A stretch of 64,000 bases of DNA, from the NCBI RefSeq assembly GCF_001613405.1, contig NZ_BDCH01000038.1:1-64000 (forward strand), in the 5' to 3' direction. Position numbers and translations under genes: made by a program. The notes beneath the pieces were generated by a model, which saw only the letters and a list, made by a program, of their open reading frames with translations, made no database searches and was not told the DNA's origin. Source of the DNA: Nocardia crassostreae (GTDB lineage: Bacteria; Actinomycetota; Actinomycetes; Mycobacteriales; Mycobacteriaceae). The first letter of the stretch is position 1. Every line of letters begins with the position of its first letter. This document shows positions 8,878 to 17,582 of this stretch, piece by piece.

Positions 8878-9634
8878 CGAGATGGAACCGCTGATCATCG
8901 CGGGCCGCAGCTTCGGCTCCCGGCTCATCATGGGCACCGGCGGCGCGGAGAACCTGACGGTGCTGGAGGAGGCCCTCGTAGCCTCGGGCACCGAGCTCAC
9001 CACCGTCGCCATGCGCCGGGTGGACGCCGCGGGCGGCACCGGCGTGCTGGATCTGCTCAAACGCCTGGAGATCGCACCGCTGCCCAATACCGCGGGCTGC
9101 CGCACCGCCGCCGAAGCCGTGCTCACCGCCCAGCTCGCGCGCGAGGCCCTCGAAACCGATTGGGTCAAACTGGAAGTCATCGCCGACGAGCGCACCCTGC
9201 TCCCGGACGCCATCGAATTGGTCAGCGCCGCGGAACAATTGGTGGACGACGGTTTCACCGTCCTGCCCTACACCACCGACGACCCGGTGCTGGCCCGCCG
9301 TCTCGAGGACGCCGGTTGCGCGGCCGTCATGCCGCTGGGCTCGCCCATCGGCACCGGCCTGGGCATCGGTAATCCGCACAATATCGAGATGATCGTGGCC
9401 GATGCCGGAGTCCCGGTGATCCTGGACGCGGGCATCGGCACCGCCAGCGACGCGGCCCTGGCCATGGAGCTCGGCTGCTCCGCCGTCCTGCTCGCCACCG
9501 CGGTCACCCGCGCCCGCAAGCCCGCCACCATGGCGGCCGCCATGGCCGCGGCCGTACAGGCCGGATATCTGGCGCGCGCGGCCGGGCGCATCCCGAAGCG
9601 GTTCTGGGCCCAGGCTTCCTCGCCAGGGCTCTGA
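8870..9634 (+). CDS. thiG: Thiazole synthase ThiG
   Basis: Forms the thiazole phosphate ring from the glycine imine, DXP and ThiS thiocarboxylate. 254 residues of TIM-barrel sequence with SRLIMGTGG, LLPNTAGCRTA, WVKLEVI, GCAAVMPLGSPIGTGLGI and VILDAGIGTASDAA. The GTG inside the thiS 3' end is chosen; an ATG four codons on is possible. The last gene of the thi operon: the next gene follows 92 bases on and is functionally unrelated. Confidence 0.96.
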   Translation: MADEMEPLIIAGRSFGSRLIMGTGGAENLTVLEEALVASGTELTTVAMRRVDAAGGTGVLDLLKRLEIAPLPNTAGCRTAAEAVLTAQLAREALETDWVKLEVIADERTLLPDAIELVSAAEQLVDDGFTVLPYTTDDPVLARRLEDAGCAAVMPLGSPIGTGLGIGNPHNIEMIVADAGVPVILDAGIGTASDAALAMELGCSAVLLATAVTRARKPATMAAAMAAAVQAGYLARAAGRIPKRFWAQASSPGL

Positions 9635-9726
9635 ACACCCTGAGTACCAGGTAATCCGAAAGAACTATTCGACGCGCGACCTGCGATCGATAGTGCCCGG
9701 CGAACTCTTGGGGAAGACTGGTCCCC

Positions 9727-10671
9727 ATGATCGAACTGAGAGGCCTGACCAAACACTACGGCCAGACCGTCGTGGTGTCGGATCTGACGTTCACCGTCCG
9801 TCCCGGCCAGGTGACCGGCTTCCTCGGCCCCAATGGCGCCGGGAAATCGACCACCATGCGCATGATCCTGGGCCTGGACAAACCGACCTCCGGAACCGCG
9901 CTCATCGACGGCAAGCCCTACCGGGAGCTGAAGAAGCCCCTCGAGTCGGTGGGCGCGCTCCTGGATGCCAAATGGGTGCATCCGAATCGTTCGGCGCGGG
10001 CGCATCTGGCGTGGCTGGCGGCGTCCAACGACATCCCGAATTCGCGCGTCGAGGAAGTGCTGCGCCTGGTCGGCCTCGCCGAGGTGGTCGGTAAGAATGC
10101 GGGCGGTTTCTCGCTCGGCATGTCGCAGCGTCTCGGCCTGGCGGGCGCGCTGCTCGGCGATCCGCAGGTGCTCCTGTTCGACGAGCCGGTGAACGGCCTC
10201 GATCCCGAGGGCATTCTGTGGATCCGCCGCTTCATGCAGCGCCTGGCCGCCGAGGGCCGCACCGTGCTGGTGTCGAGCCACCTGCTCTCGGAGATGGCGC
10301 AGACCGCCGATCACCTGGTGGTGATCGGCCGCGGCAAGCTCATTGCCGACACCACCACCAAGGATTTCATCGAGAAGGCGTCGGAATCGTCGGTGCGGGT
10401 GCGCAGTCCGCAGCTGGATCAGCTGCGCAGCCTGCTCACCTCCAATGGCATGACCGTCCGCGAGGACGGCGCCGACCATGACGGACCGGCGCTGGTGGTG
10501 GCCGGGGTGACCAGCGATGTGGTCGGAAAACTGGCCGGCGCCAACGACATCACGCTCTTCGAGCTGTCCCCGCAGCGGGCCTCGCTCGAGGAGGCGTTCA
10601 TGCGGATGACCGGAGGTGCGGTGGAGTACCACGCCGAAGGGTTCGACCAGGTGATGGGAGGTGCGCTCTGA
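9727..10671 (+). CDS. ABC transporter ATP-binding protein
   Basis: ATPase of an ABC-2 type exporter, 314 residues. Walker A GPNGAGKST, signature FSLGMSQRLGLAGAL, Walker B LLFDEPVNGLDPEG, and the H-loop SSHLLSEM are all intact. The C-terminal 80 residues form the DUF4162-like extension seen in drug and lantibiotic exporters. The stop shares one base with the permease ATG (TGATG), so the two form one transporter. Substrate not evident. Confidence 0.92.
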   Translation: MIELRGLTKHYGQTVVVSDLTFTVRPGQVTGFLGPNGAGKSTTMRMILGLDKPTSGTALIDGKPYRELKKPLESVGALLDAKWVHPNRSARAHLAWLAASNDIPNSRVEEVLRLVGLAEVVGKNAGGFSLGMSQRLGLAGALLGDPQVLLFDEPVNGLDPEGILWIRRFMQRLAAEGRTVLVSSHLLSEMAQTADHLVVIGRGKLIADTTTKDFIEKASESSVRVRSPQLDQLRSLLTSNGMTVREDGADHDGPALVVAGVTSDVVGKLAGANDITLFELSPQRASLEEAFMRMTGGAVEYHAEGFDQVMGGAL

Positions 10672-11429
10672 TGGGCGTGCTGGCAGCGGAACGGATCAAG
10701 CTCACCTCGACGCGTTCGCCCTGGTGGTGCTCGGCCGTGGTGGTGGTGCTGGGGCTGGGATTCGCGGCGCTCATCGCCGCGGTGTCCAGTTCCACCAAGG
10801 ACAATCCCGAGGTGCCGCCGTTGAATGTGGCCTCCGCGGTGGCGGGGGTGAGCGGTTTCGGCGTCCTGGTGCTCATGATCATGGCGACCTTGTCGGTGAC
10901 CAGCGAATACCGCTTCGGCATTATTCGCACGACCTTCCTGGCGACGCCGCAGCGCTCGAATGTGATCGTGGTGAAGACGGCCCTGCTGGCCGTGTACGCG
11001 ACCGTGCTGACCGCGGTGCTGGCCGTGGCCGCGCTATTCCTGACGCGGGGCATCTACGGCACGGTGCCGGGGCTGGAACTGGCCACGAGTGAAGAACAGC
11101 GGGCGCTGTGGGGTGTGCCGATCTACGCCCTGCTCGGCATTCTCTTCGCCATCGGCGTGGGCGTGCTGGTGCGGCAGTCGGCCGCGGCCATCTCCATCAT
11201 CGTGCTGTGGCCGCTGGTGATCGAGCCGCTGCTGAGCGCCTTCGGCAGCTTCGGCCGCAATGTGGGCCCGTGGTTGCCGTTCCAGAACGGTCAGCGGTTC
11301 TTCAGCATGCAGGAATCGTCCTCGGCGAACTGGCACTGGGGCCCGTGGGGCAGCCTGATCTACTTCGCCGTCTTCTGCGCCATCGTGTTCGGCGCCGCGC
11401 TCTTCGTCGTGAACGAGCGCGACGCGTAA
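10671..11429 (+). CDS. ABC-2 type transporter permease
   Basis: Membrane partner of the preceding ATPase, 252 residues. About six hydrophobic segments are seen, starting with WCSAVVVVLGLGFAALIAAV and ending with SLIYFAVFCAIVFGAALFVV. The motif TSEYRFGIIRTTFLATPQR between the second and third segments is typical of actinobacterial ABC-2 permeases of unknown substrate. Translation is coupled to the ATPase gene. A strong hairpin follows 46 bases after the stop. Confidence 0.9.
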   Translation: MGVLAAERIKLTSTRSPWWCSAVVVVLGLGFAALIAAVSSSTKDNPEVPPLNVASAVAGVSGFGVLVLMIMATLSVTSEYRFGIIRTTFLATPQRSNVIVVKTALLAVYATVLTAVLAVAALFLTRGIYGTVPGLELATSEEQRALWGVPIYALLGILFAIGVGVLVRQSAAAISIIVLWPLVIEPLLSAFGSFGRNVGPWLPFQNGQRFFSMQESSSANWHWGPWGSLIYFAVFCAIVFGAALFVVNERDA

Positions 11430-11475
11430 AAGACCCTGCCCGGGGCCGTCGGTCACTGCCCGATCGACGGTGTTG

Positions 11476-11511
11476 CATCGGCCCGATACGGTTCGCCGTA
11501 TCGGGCCGATG
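11476..11511 (+). terminator. Hairpin terminator after the ABC transporter operon
   Basis: Perfect 16-base stem (CATCGGCCCGATACGG and its complement) closed by a TTCG tetraloop, 46 bases after the permease stop. There is no adjacent T-tract, only TTGTTTTAA about 15 bases on, as is common for actinobacterial terminators. Confidence 0.75.
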
Positions 11512-11675
11512 TCGCGAACGGGGCTTGTTTTAACTGTCTGTGAAAAGTTTCGCTTCCGGCCGGAAGCATCTAGCCGCGGCCCTGAACGGTGAGTAGCATC
11601 GCGTCAGCAACCAAAGCACTCGAACATCGGCGGGCCCAATGGTGTGGCCGCTCGTTCCGATCGGGAGGTGTCCAG

Positions 11676-12641
11676 GTGGCAATCATTCATCCATCCGAGG
11701 ATCAAGCGCTGAGATACGCTCTGGGCGTGAGCGAACGACCCTCCGACGGTGCTGCGGCCGAGTCCGAGGAGCCCCGCATCGAGCCCGAGGTCGTCATTCC
11801 GCTGACCCCGTCCAATATCGATGCCGAACCGGTCCGGCAGCGCCGGGGCCGGTTTCCCGGTCAGCTGTCGGCACTGGTGTCGGCCGCCAATCAGCGCGGG
11901 GACCTCATCGGCGTGATCCGCAAGGCCCGCGAGAACCTGCCGGGCGATCCCGCCTTCGGTGATCCGCTGTCGGTGTCGGGGCCCGGCAGCGCCCGCGCGG
12001 TGGCCCGCGCCGCGGACAAGATCGTCGGCGATTCCCCCAGCGCCGCTCGCGAATTGGGTCTGGGCGCGCTGCAGGTCTGGCAGGCCATGCTGGAGCGGGT
12101 CGGCAAGGGCCGGGGGCCGCAGGACATCACCATCATGTTCACCGATCTGGTGGCGTTCTCCAGCTGGTCCCTGGCCGCCGGGGACGAGGCCACGCTGGAA
12201 TTGCTGCGCCGGGTGGCCAAGGCCATCGAACCGCCCATCGTGGACCGGGGCGGTCAGGTCGTGAAGCGCATGGGTGACGGTGTGATGGCTGTGTTTCCGT
12301 CCGCCGACCGGGCCGTGAAGGCCGCGGTGGCGGCCAAGGAGAACCTCACCGCCGTGAATGTCGACAGGTACCGCCCGCAGATGCGCATGGGGCTGCACAC
12401 GGGCATGCCGCGGGAGATCGGCGGCGATTGGTTGGGGGTGGACGTGACCATCGCGGCGCGCGTCATCGAGGCGGGCGGCAATGGGAACACCATGATGTCG
12501 GCGGCCACCCTCGACGCGCTGAGCGCGGAAACCTTGGAGGAGTTGGGTTTCGGCGTGCGGCCCTATCGCCGCAGCTTCTTCGCCGCGCCGCTGAGCGGGG
12601 TGCCCGAGGATCTGCGGATCTTCCGCCTCGAAGCGGAGTGA
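11676..12641 (+). CDS. Class III adenylate/guanylate cyclase
   Basis: Cytosolic nucleotide cyclase of 321 residues: a 150-residue N-terminal regulatory region followed by one catalytic domain. Metal Asp residues are D157 (MFTDLVAFS) and D201 (RMGDG). K197 and D256 fit the substrate-selecting positions for ATP, and R262 is the transition-state Arg. The usual Asn two residues after D256 is Thr (VDVTIAARV), which is unusual. GTG at 11676 is chosen for its GGGAGG ribosome site; an upstream GTG at 11589 lacks one. No transmembrane segment. A palindromic terminator overlaps the stop. Confidence 0.9.
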   Translation: MAIIHPSEDQALRYALGVSERPSDGAAAESEEPRIEPEVVIPLTPSNIDAEPVRQRRGRFPGQLSALVSAANQRGDLIGVIRKARENLPGDPAFGDPLSVSGPGSARAVARAADKIVGDSPSAARELGLGALQVWQAMLERVGKGRGPQDITIMFTDLVAFSSWSLAAGDEATLELLRRVAKAIEPPIVDRGGQVVKRMGDGVMAVFPSADRAVKAAVAAKENLTAVNVDRYRPQMRMGLHTGMPREIGGDWLGVDVTIAARVIEAGGNGNTMMSAATLDALSAETLEELGFGVRPYRRSFFAAPLSGVPEDLRIFRLEAE

Positions 12642-12666
12642 ACGGGTCGGCTCAGCCGACCCGTTC
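12640..12666. terminator. Palindromic terminator overlapping the cyclase stop
   Basis: Thirteen-base arms (GAACGGGTCGGCT and its complement) around a single central base, starting inside the TGA stop of the cyclase. Being symmetric it could act on both strands, and it falls inside the open minus-strand frame that begins at 12809. Confidence 0.65.
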
Positions 12667-12809
12667 AGAATCGCGCCCACCGCAGCTAACACTCCGCAAA
12701 CTCCGAGGCCAATGGCGAGCGGGCGAGTGGTTTTCCACAGGCTGTAGGCCCCGCCCAGTAAGAAACCGGCGAGCGCGAGCAGCAGAATCACGATGAGGTC
12801 GGAAGACAC
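12654..12809 (-). CDS. Small membrane protein, 3' end not determined
   Basis: A minus-strand frame opens with GTG and encodes about 50 residues with two hydrophobic helices (LIVILLLALAGFLLGG and LAIGLGVCGVLAAVGAIL) joined by YSLWKTTRP, a pattern seen in small actinobacterial membrane proteins. The frame stays open antisense to the cyclase, but that part is GC-driven shadow. The 3' limit given is where the palindromic terminator begins and is a guess. No ribosome site is obvious. Function unknown. Confidence 0.4.
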
Positions 12810-12889
12810 CGGACCAGTCTGCCTCGGCCCGACTCTGTGGAAGTCATCGAGTGGCGATTATCGAGGTCGATGGCACATTCGAATAAAAA

Positions 12890-12905
12890 CAAGCGTGCAG
12901 GCTTG
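12890..12905. promoter_or_regulatory. Possible operator upstream of the carboxylase operon
   Basis: CAAGC and GCTTG arms around six bases, inside a locally AT-rich stretch (AAAACAAGC...GCTTGATTTT) 85 bases before the first gene. It is a candidate site for the TetR encoded at the operon's end. The remaining spacer between 12810 and 12989 shows nothing else recognisable. Confidence 0.35.
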
Positions 12906-12989
12906 ATTTTCTGGCGGCCCGATGTGACCCTGTAACCGACCGCAGCGATGACGCTGTGCCCGGACTCGGGTGCACAGGGAGGCCCAGTT

Positions 12990-14702
12990 ATGAGTCAGCT
13001 CGCCGAAGACCCGGAACTCATCCGGATCGGCAACTGTTCCGGCTTCTACGGCGACCGGATGAGCGCCATGCGGGAGATGCTCGAGGGCGGGCAGCTCGAC
13101 GTGCTGACCGGCGACTATCTCGTCGAGCTCACCATGCTGATCCTGGGGCGCGATCGCATGAAGGACGCGAACCTGGGATACGCGAAAACCTTTGTGCGGC
13201 AGCTGGAGGACTGCCTGGGGCTGGCCCTGGAATCGGGTGTGAAGATCGTCGCCAATGCGGGTGGGCTGAATCCCGCCGGGCTGGCGCAACGGGTCCGCGA
13301 GGTATCGGACAAGCTCGGGCTCGCCGCGAAGGTCGCGCACGTGACCGGCGATGATCTACTGCCGCGGGCGGCCGAGCTGGGACTCGGGACGCCGCTCACC
13401 GCCAATGCCTACCTCGGTGCGTGGGGCATTGCCGAATGCCTGAACGCGGGCGCGGATGTGGTGGTGACCGGGCGGGTCACCGATGCCGCGCTGGTGGTGG
13501 GACCGGCCGCCGCGCACTTCGGCTGGGGGCGCACCGAGTACGACGCGCTCGCCGGGGCGGTGGTCGCGGGCCATGTCATCGAATGCAGCACCCAGGCCAC
13601 CGGCGGCAATTTCGCCTTCTTCACCGAGATCGCCGATCTGAACCGGCCCGGCTTCCCCATTGCGGAGGTGCGCCGCGACGGCAGCAGCGTGATAACCAAA
13701 CACGCGGGCACCGGCGGCGCGGTCACCGTGGACACGGTCGAAGCGCAGCTCATGTACGAGATCCAGGGCGCGCGCTATGCCGGACCGGATGTGACCACGC
13801 GGCTGGACAGCATCCGGCTCACGCAGGACGGCCCGGACCGGGTGCTCATCAGCGGGGTGACCGGTGAGGCGCCGCCGCCGCGAACCAAGGTGTCGCTCAA
13901 TACCATCGGCGGTTTCCGCAACGAGATGGAGTTCATCGTCACCGGCCTCGATATCGAGGCCAAGGCGCGGCTGGCGCGGCAGCAGCTGGAATCGTGGCTG
14001 AAAGTCCGCCCGGCCGAACTGGATTGGTCGCTGGTACGGCTGGACCGGCCCGATGCCGAGACCGAGGAGCAGGCCAGCGCGCTGTTGCGCTGCTTGGTGC
14101 GCGATCCGGATCCCACCAAGGTCGGCCGCGGATTCTCCAGTGTGGCCGTGGAATTAGCGCTGGCCAGCTACCCGGGCTTCTCGCTGACCGCGCCGCCCGG
14201 AAACGGCGGACCCTACGGCGTGTTCAAGCCGGGCTATGTGGATGCGACGGAGGTGCCGCACATTGCCGTCCTGCCGGACGACCGCACCATCGAGATCGCT
14301 GCGGCGGCCGAGACCCTCGAACTCGCCGAGGTACCGGAACCCACTTTGCCGCAGCAGCTTCCGCAGGGCGAGACCAAGCGGGTCCCGCTCGGCACGATCG
14401 CGCTGGCCCGCAGTGGCGACAAGGGCGGAAATGCCAATATCGGCGTCTGGGTGCGCACCGACGCACAGTGGCGCTGGCTGGTGCACGCGCTGACCGTGGA
14501 CGAACTGCGGCTGCTGCTCCCGGAAACCGCGAAACTCCCCATCACCCGGCATGTGCTGCCGAACCTGCGGGCCGTGAACTTCATCGTCGAGGGTCTGCTC
14601 GGCGAGGGCGTGGCCTATCAGGCCCGCTTCGATCCGCAAGCCAAGGGGCTCGGCGAATGGCTGCGCTCCCGCCATATCGATATCCCCGTGGAGCTGCTAT
14701 GA
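12990..14702 (+). CDS. AtuA-like protein (acyclic terpene utilisation family, DUF1446)
   Basis: 570-residue cytoplasmic protein of the DUF1446/AtuA family, which in Pseudomonas is encoded with geranyl-CoA carboxylase; its biochemical role is unsettled. Family blocks: IRIGNCSGFYGDR near the N-terminus, IVANAGGLNP, VTGRVTDAAL, FAFFTEIADL and a C-terminal ALARSGDKGGNANIGVWVR. The ATG at 12990 follows AGGGAGG; an upstream ATG at 12948 would add an unconserved stretch. First gene of a tight operon; its stop overlaps the next start as ATGA. Confidence 0.88.
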   Translation: MSQLAEDPELIRIGNCSGFYGDRMSAMREMLEGGQLDVLTGDYLVELTMLILGRDRMKDANLGYAKTFVRQLEDCLGLALESGVKIVANAGGLNPAGLAQRVREVSDKLGLAAKVAHVTGDDLLPRAAELGLGTPLTANAYLGAWGIAECLNAGADVVVTGRVTDAALVVGPAAAHFGWGRTEYDALAGAVVAGHVIECSTQATGGNFAFFTEIADLNRPGFPIAEVRRDGSSVITKHAGTGGAVTVDTVEAQLMYEIQGARYAGPDVTTRLDSIRLTQDGPDRVLISGVTGEAPPPRTKVSLNTIGGFRNEMEFIVTGLDIEAKARLARQQLESWLKVRPAELDWSLVRLDRPDAETEEQASALLRCLVRDPDPTKVGRGFSSVAVELALASYPGFSLTAPPGNGGPYGVFKPGYVDATEVPHIAVLPDDRTIEIAAAAETLELAEVPEPTLPQQLPQGETKRVPLGTIALARSGDKGGNANIGVWVRTDAQWRWLVHALTVDELRLLLPETAKLPITRHVLPNLRAVNFIVEGLLGEGVAYQARFDPQAKGLGEWLRSRHIDIPVELL

Positions 14703-14755
14703 GTACGGTATCGCGAAGCGATTCAGTGGGGGGTGGCGGCCGGGCGACGGGTGGG
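14699..14755 (+). repeat. 57-nt N-terminal-coding repeat, copy A
   Basis: From the ATG, 19 codons match the start of the biotin carboxylase gene (copy B) at 50 of 57 positions, in the same reading frame. It contains the small palindrome ATCGC-GAA-GCGAT and encodes SRSDSV followed by a Gly/Arg run. Similarity fades immediately downstream, where each gene's own conserved sequence begins. Confidence 0.85.
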
Positions 14756-15916
14756 CGCACCGGATACGTGAGTCCCTGGAATACCCCCGAGCGCCGCGAA
14801 TTGCGCGCCACCGTGCGCGGTTTCGCCGAGCGCGAGGTGCTGCCGTATCTGGACGACTGGGAGCGCGCCGGGGAGATCCCGCGTGATCTCCACAAGAAGG
14901 CGGGCGCGCTGGGCCTGCTGGGCATCCAGTTCCCGGAATCCGCGGGCGGCTCCGGCGGCGACGGCATCGACGCCGCCATCGTGTGCGAGGAGATGCACTA
15001 CGCGGGCTGCTCGGGCGGCCTGTTCGCCTCCCTGTTCACCTGCGGAATCGCGGTGCCGCACATTATCGCCTCCGGCAATGCCGAGCACATCGAACGCTGG
15101 GCCGAGCCGACCCTGGCGGGGGAGAAGATCGGCTCGCTGGCCATTACCGAGCCCGGCGGCGGTTCCGATGCCGGGCACCTCACCACCAGCGCGGTACGCG
15201 ATGGCGACGAGTTCATCGTCAATGGCGCCAAGACCTTCATCACCTCCGGCGTGCGCGCCGACTACGTGGTGACTGCCGTCCGCACGGGTGGCCAAGGCGC
15301 GGCCGGTGTTTCGCTGCTGGTGGTGGAGAAGGGCACGCCCGGTTTCACCGTCAGCCGCAAGCTGGAGAAGATGGGCTGGCTGGCCTCCGATACCGCGGAA
15401 CTGTCGTATGTCGATGTGCGCGTGCCGGTCTCGAATCTGGTGGGCCCGGAGAACACCGTGTTCTCGCAGATCGCCATGGCTTTCGTGAGCGAACGCGTCG
15501 GCCTGGCCGCGCAGGCGTACGGCCACGCGCAGCGCTGCCTGGACCTGACCGTGCAATGGTGCCGCGACCGCGAGACCTTCGGCCGCCCGCTCATTTCCCG
15601 GCAGTCCGTGCAGAACACCTTGTCGGAGATGGCGCGTCGCATAGATATCGCCCGCGTCTACACCCACCATGTGGTGGAGCGGGCCGCGCAAGGCGACACC
15701 GATCTGATCGCCGAAGTGTGCTTCGCCAAGAACACCGCGGTGGAGACGGCCGAATGGGTCGCCCACCAGGCCGTCCAGCTGTTCGGCGGGCTCGGCTATA
15801 TGCGCGAGTCCGAAGTGGAACGCCACTACCGGGATGTCCGCATCCTCGGTATCGGCGGCGGTACCAACGAGATCCTGACCGCCCTGGCGGCAAAGCGATT
15901 GGGGTTCCAGTCTTGA
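14699..15916 (+). CDS. Acyl-CoA dehydrogenase (first of two in the carboxylase operon)
   Basis: FAD flavoenzyme introducing an alpha-beta double bond into an acyl-CoA, 405 residues. Landmarks: LAITEPGGGSDAGHL (FAD/substrate loop), ITSGVRADYVV, QLFGGLGYMRESEVERHYRD and a C-terminal ILGIGGGTNEI. The catalytic base is not assigned by eye. The first 22 residues (MSTVSRSDSVGGGG...) are not part of the family fold; they come from a repeated DNA segment also present at the start of the biotin carboxylase gene. Coupled by ATGA overlap to the AtuA gene and by TTGA overlap to the carboxyltransferase gene. Confidence 0.93.
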   Translation: MSTVSRSDSVGGGGRATGGRTGYVSPWNTPERRELRATVRGFAEREVLPYLDDWERAGEIPRDLHKKAGALGLLGIQFPESAGGSGGDGIDAAIVCEEMHYAGCSGGLFASLFTCGIAVPHIIASGNAEHIERWAEPTLAGEKIGSLAITEPGGGSDAGHLTTSAVRDGDEFIVNGAKTFITSGVRADYVVTAVRTGGQGAAGVSLLVVEKGTPGFTVSRKLEKMGWLASDTAELSYVDVRVPVSNLVGPENTVFSQIAMAFVSERVGLAAQAYGHAQRCLDLTVQWCRDRETFGRPLISRQSVQNTLSEMARRIDIARVYTHHVVERAAQGDTDLIAEVCFAKNTAVETAEWVAHQAVQLFGGLGYMRESEVERHYRDVRILGIGGGTNEILTALAAKRLGFQS

Positions 15917-17517
15917 CCATTCTGCGCACAGCCATAGACCCGGCCTCGGCCGAATACCAGGCCGCGGCCGAGGCGATGACCACCAAGCTGGCCGAGGTGG
16001 ACGCCGAATACGCCAAGAACATCGCCGGTGGCGGACCGGACAAGATGGCGCGGCATCGCAAGCGCGGCAAGCTGACCGCGCGCGAGCGCATCGAACTGCT
16101 CATCGACGAGGACTCACCATTCCTGGAACTGTGCCCGCTCGCGGCGTGGGGCAGTGAATTCCATGTCGGCGGCAGCGTGATCGCGGGCATCGGCATTGTC
16201 GAGGGCGTCGAATGCATGATCGTGGCGCCGGATCCGACCGTGCGCGGCGGCACCTCGAATCCGTGGACGCTGCGCAAGAACCTGCGCATGAACGACATCG
16301 TCATGGAGAACCGGTTGCCGGTCATCGGGCTGGTGGAATCCGGCGGCGCGGATCTGCCCACGCAGAAGGAAGTCTTCGTGCCTGGCGGGCGTATGTTCCG
16401 GGATCTGACCCGGGCCTCGGCGGTCGGAATCCCCACCATCGCACTGGTTTTCGGCAACTCCACCGCCGGTGGCGCGTACATCCCGGGCATGTCCGACTAC
16501 ACGGTCATGATCAAGGAGCGCTCCAAGGTGTTCCTGGGCGGCCCGCCGCTGGTGAAGATGGCCACCGGTGAGGAGTCCGACGACGAATCCCTGGGCGGCG
16601 CCGAAATGCACGCGCGGGTCTCGGGTCTGGCCGACTACCTGGCCGTGGACGAGCAGGACGCCATCCGGCTCGGCCGCTCCATCGTCAAGCGGTTGAACTG
16701 GAAGAAGCAGGGCCCGGCCCCGCGCCCGCTGACCGAGGTCATCGAGCCGCTGTACGACCAGGCGGAACTGCTCGGCATCGTGCCCGGTGACCTCAGGATC
16801 CCGTTCGATCCGCGCGAGGTCATCGCCCGCGTGGTGGACGGCTCCGATTTCGACGAGTTCAAACCGCTCTACGGTTCCAGCCTGGTCACCGGCTGGGCGG
16901 AACTGCACGGCTATCCGGTCGGCATTCTGGCCAATGCGCGCGGCGTGCTGTTCTCCGAGGAATCGCAGAAGGCCACCCAGTTCATCCAGCTGGCCAACCA
17001 GTCGAATACGCCACTGCTGTTCCTGCACAACACCACCGGCTACATGGTCGGCAAGGAGTACGAGCAGAAGGGCATCATCAAGCACGGCGCGATGATGATC
17101 AACGCGGTCTCCAATTCCAAGGTGCCGCACATCTCGCTGCTCATGGGCGCGTCCTATGGCGCGGGCCATTACGGCATGTGCGGGCGCGCCTACGATCCGC
17201 GCTTCGTCTTCGCCTGGCCCAGTGCGAAATCCGCCGTCATGGGCGGTGCGCAGCTGGCGGGCGTCATCTCGATCGTGGCCCGCGCGGCCGCCGAGTCGAA
17301 GGGGCAGCCGTTCGACGAGGCCGCCGACGCCGGACTGCGCGCCATGATCGAGGCGCAGATCGAGGCCGAATCGCTGCCCATGTTCATGTCGGGACGGCTC
17401 TACGAGGACGGCGTCATCGACCCGCGCGATACCCGCACGGTATTGGGAATGGCCTTGTCCGCCATCCACAATGCCCCGATCAAGGGCGCCGAGGGCTTCG
17501 GCGTCTTCCGGATGTGA
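15913..17517 (+). CDS. Acyl-CoA carboxylase beta (carboxyltransferase) subunit
   Basis: Transfers carboxyl from biotin to an acyl-CoA, 534 residues, of the methylcrotonyl/geranyl-CoA carboxylase type rather than the propionyl type. Blocks: RHRKRGKLTARERIELL, FGNSTAGGAYIPGMSDY, FLGGPPLVKMATGE, NTTGYMVGKEYEQ and GASYGAGHYGMCGRAYDPRF. The start is TTG overlapping the previous stop; no ATG exists at a suitable place. It pairs with the alpha subunit encoded eight bases on. Confidence 0.94.
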   Translation: MTILRTAIDPASAEYQAAAEAMTTKLAEVDAEYAKNIAGGGPDKMARHRKRGKLTARERIELLIDEDSPFLELCPLAAWGSEFHVGGSVIAGIGIVEGVECMIVAPDPTVRGGTSNPWTLRKNLRMNDIVMENRLPVIGLVESGGADLPTQKEVFVPGGRMFRDLTRASAVGIPTIALVFGNSTAGGAYIPGMSDYTVMIKERSKVFLGGPPLVKMATGEESDDESLGGAEMHARVSGLADYLAVDEQDAIRLGRSIVKRLNWKKQGPAPRPLTEVIEPLYDQAELLGIVPGDLRIPFDPREVIARVVDGSDFDEFKPLYGSSLVTGWAELHGYPVGILANARGVLFSEESQKATQFIQLANQSNTPLLFLHNTTGYMVGKEYEQKGIIKHGAMMINAVSNSKVPHISLLMGASYGAGHYGMCGRAYDPRFVFAWPSAKSAVMGGAQLAGVISIVARAAAESKGQPFDEAADAGLRAMIEAQIEAESLPMFMSGRLYEDGVIDPRDTRTVLGMALSAIHNAPIKGAEGFGVFRM

Positions 17518-17525
17518 GGCCAGGT

Positions 17526-17582
17526 ATGACTACAGCATCGCGAAGCGATTCCGTGAGGGGTGGCGGTCGGGCGGCGGGTGGG
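17526..17582 (+). repeat. 57-nt N-terminal-coding repeat, copy B
   Basis: Second copy of the segment at 14699; 50 of 57 bases identical. The substitutions include silent ones as well as changes such as Gly to Arg and Val to Ala. It again begins at the ATG and stops just before the family's conserved first strand. Confidence 0.85.
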
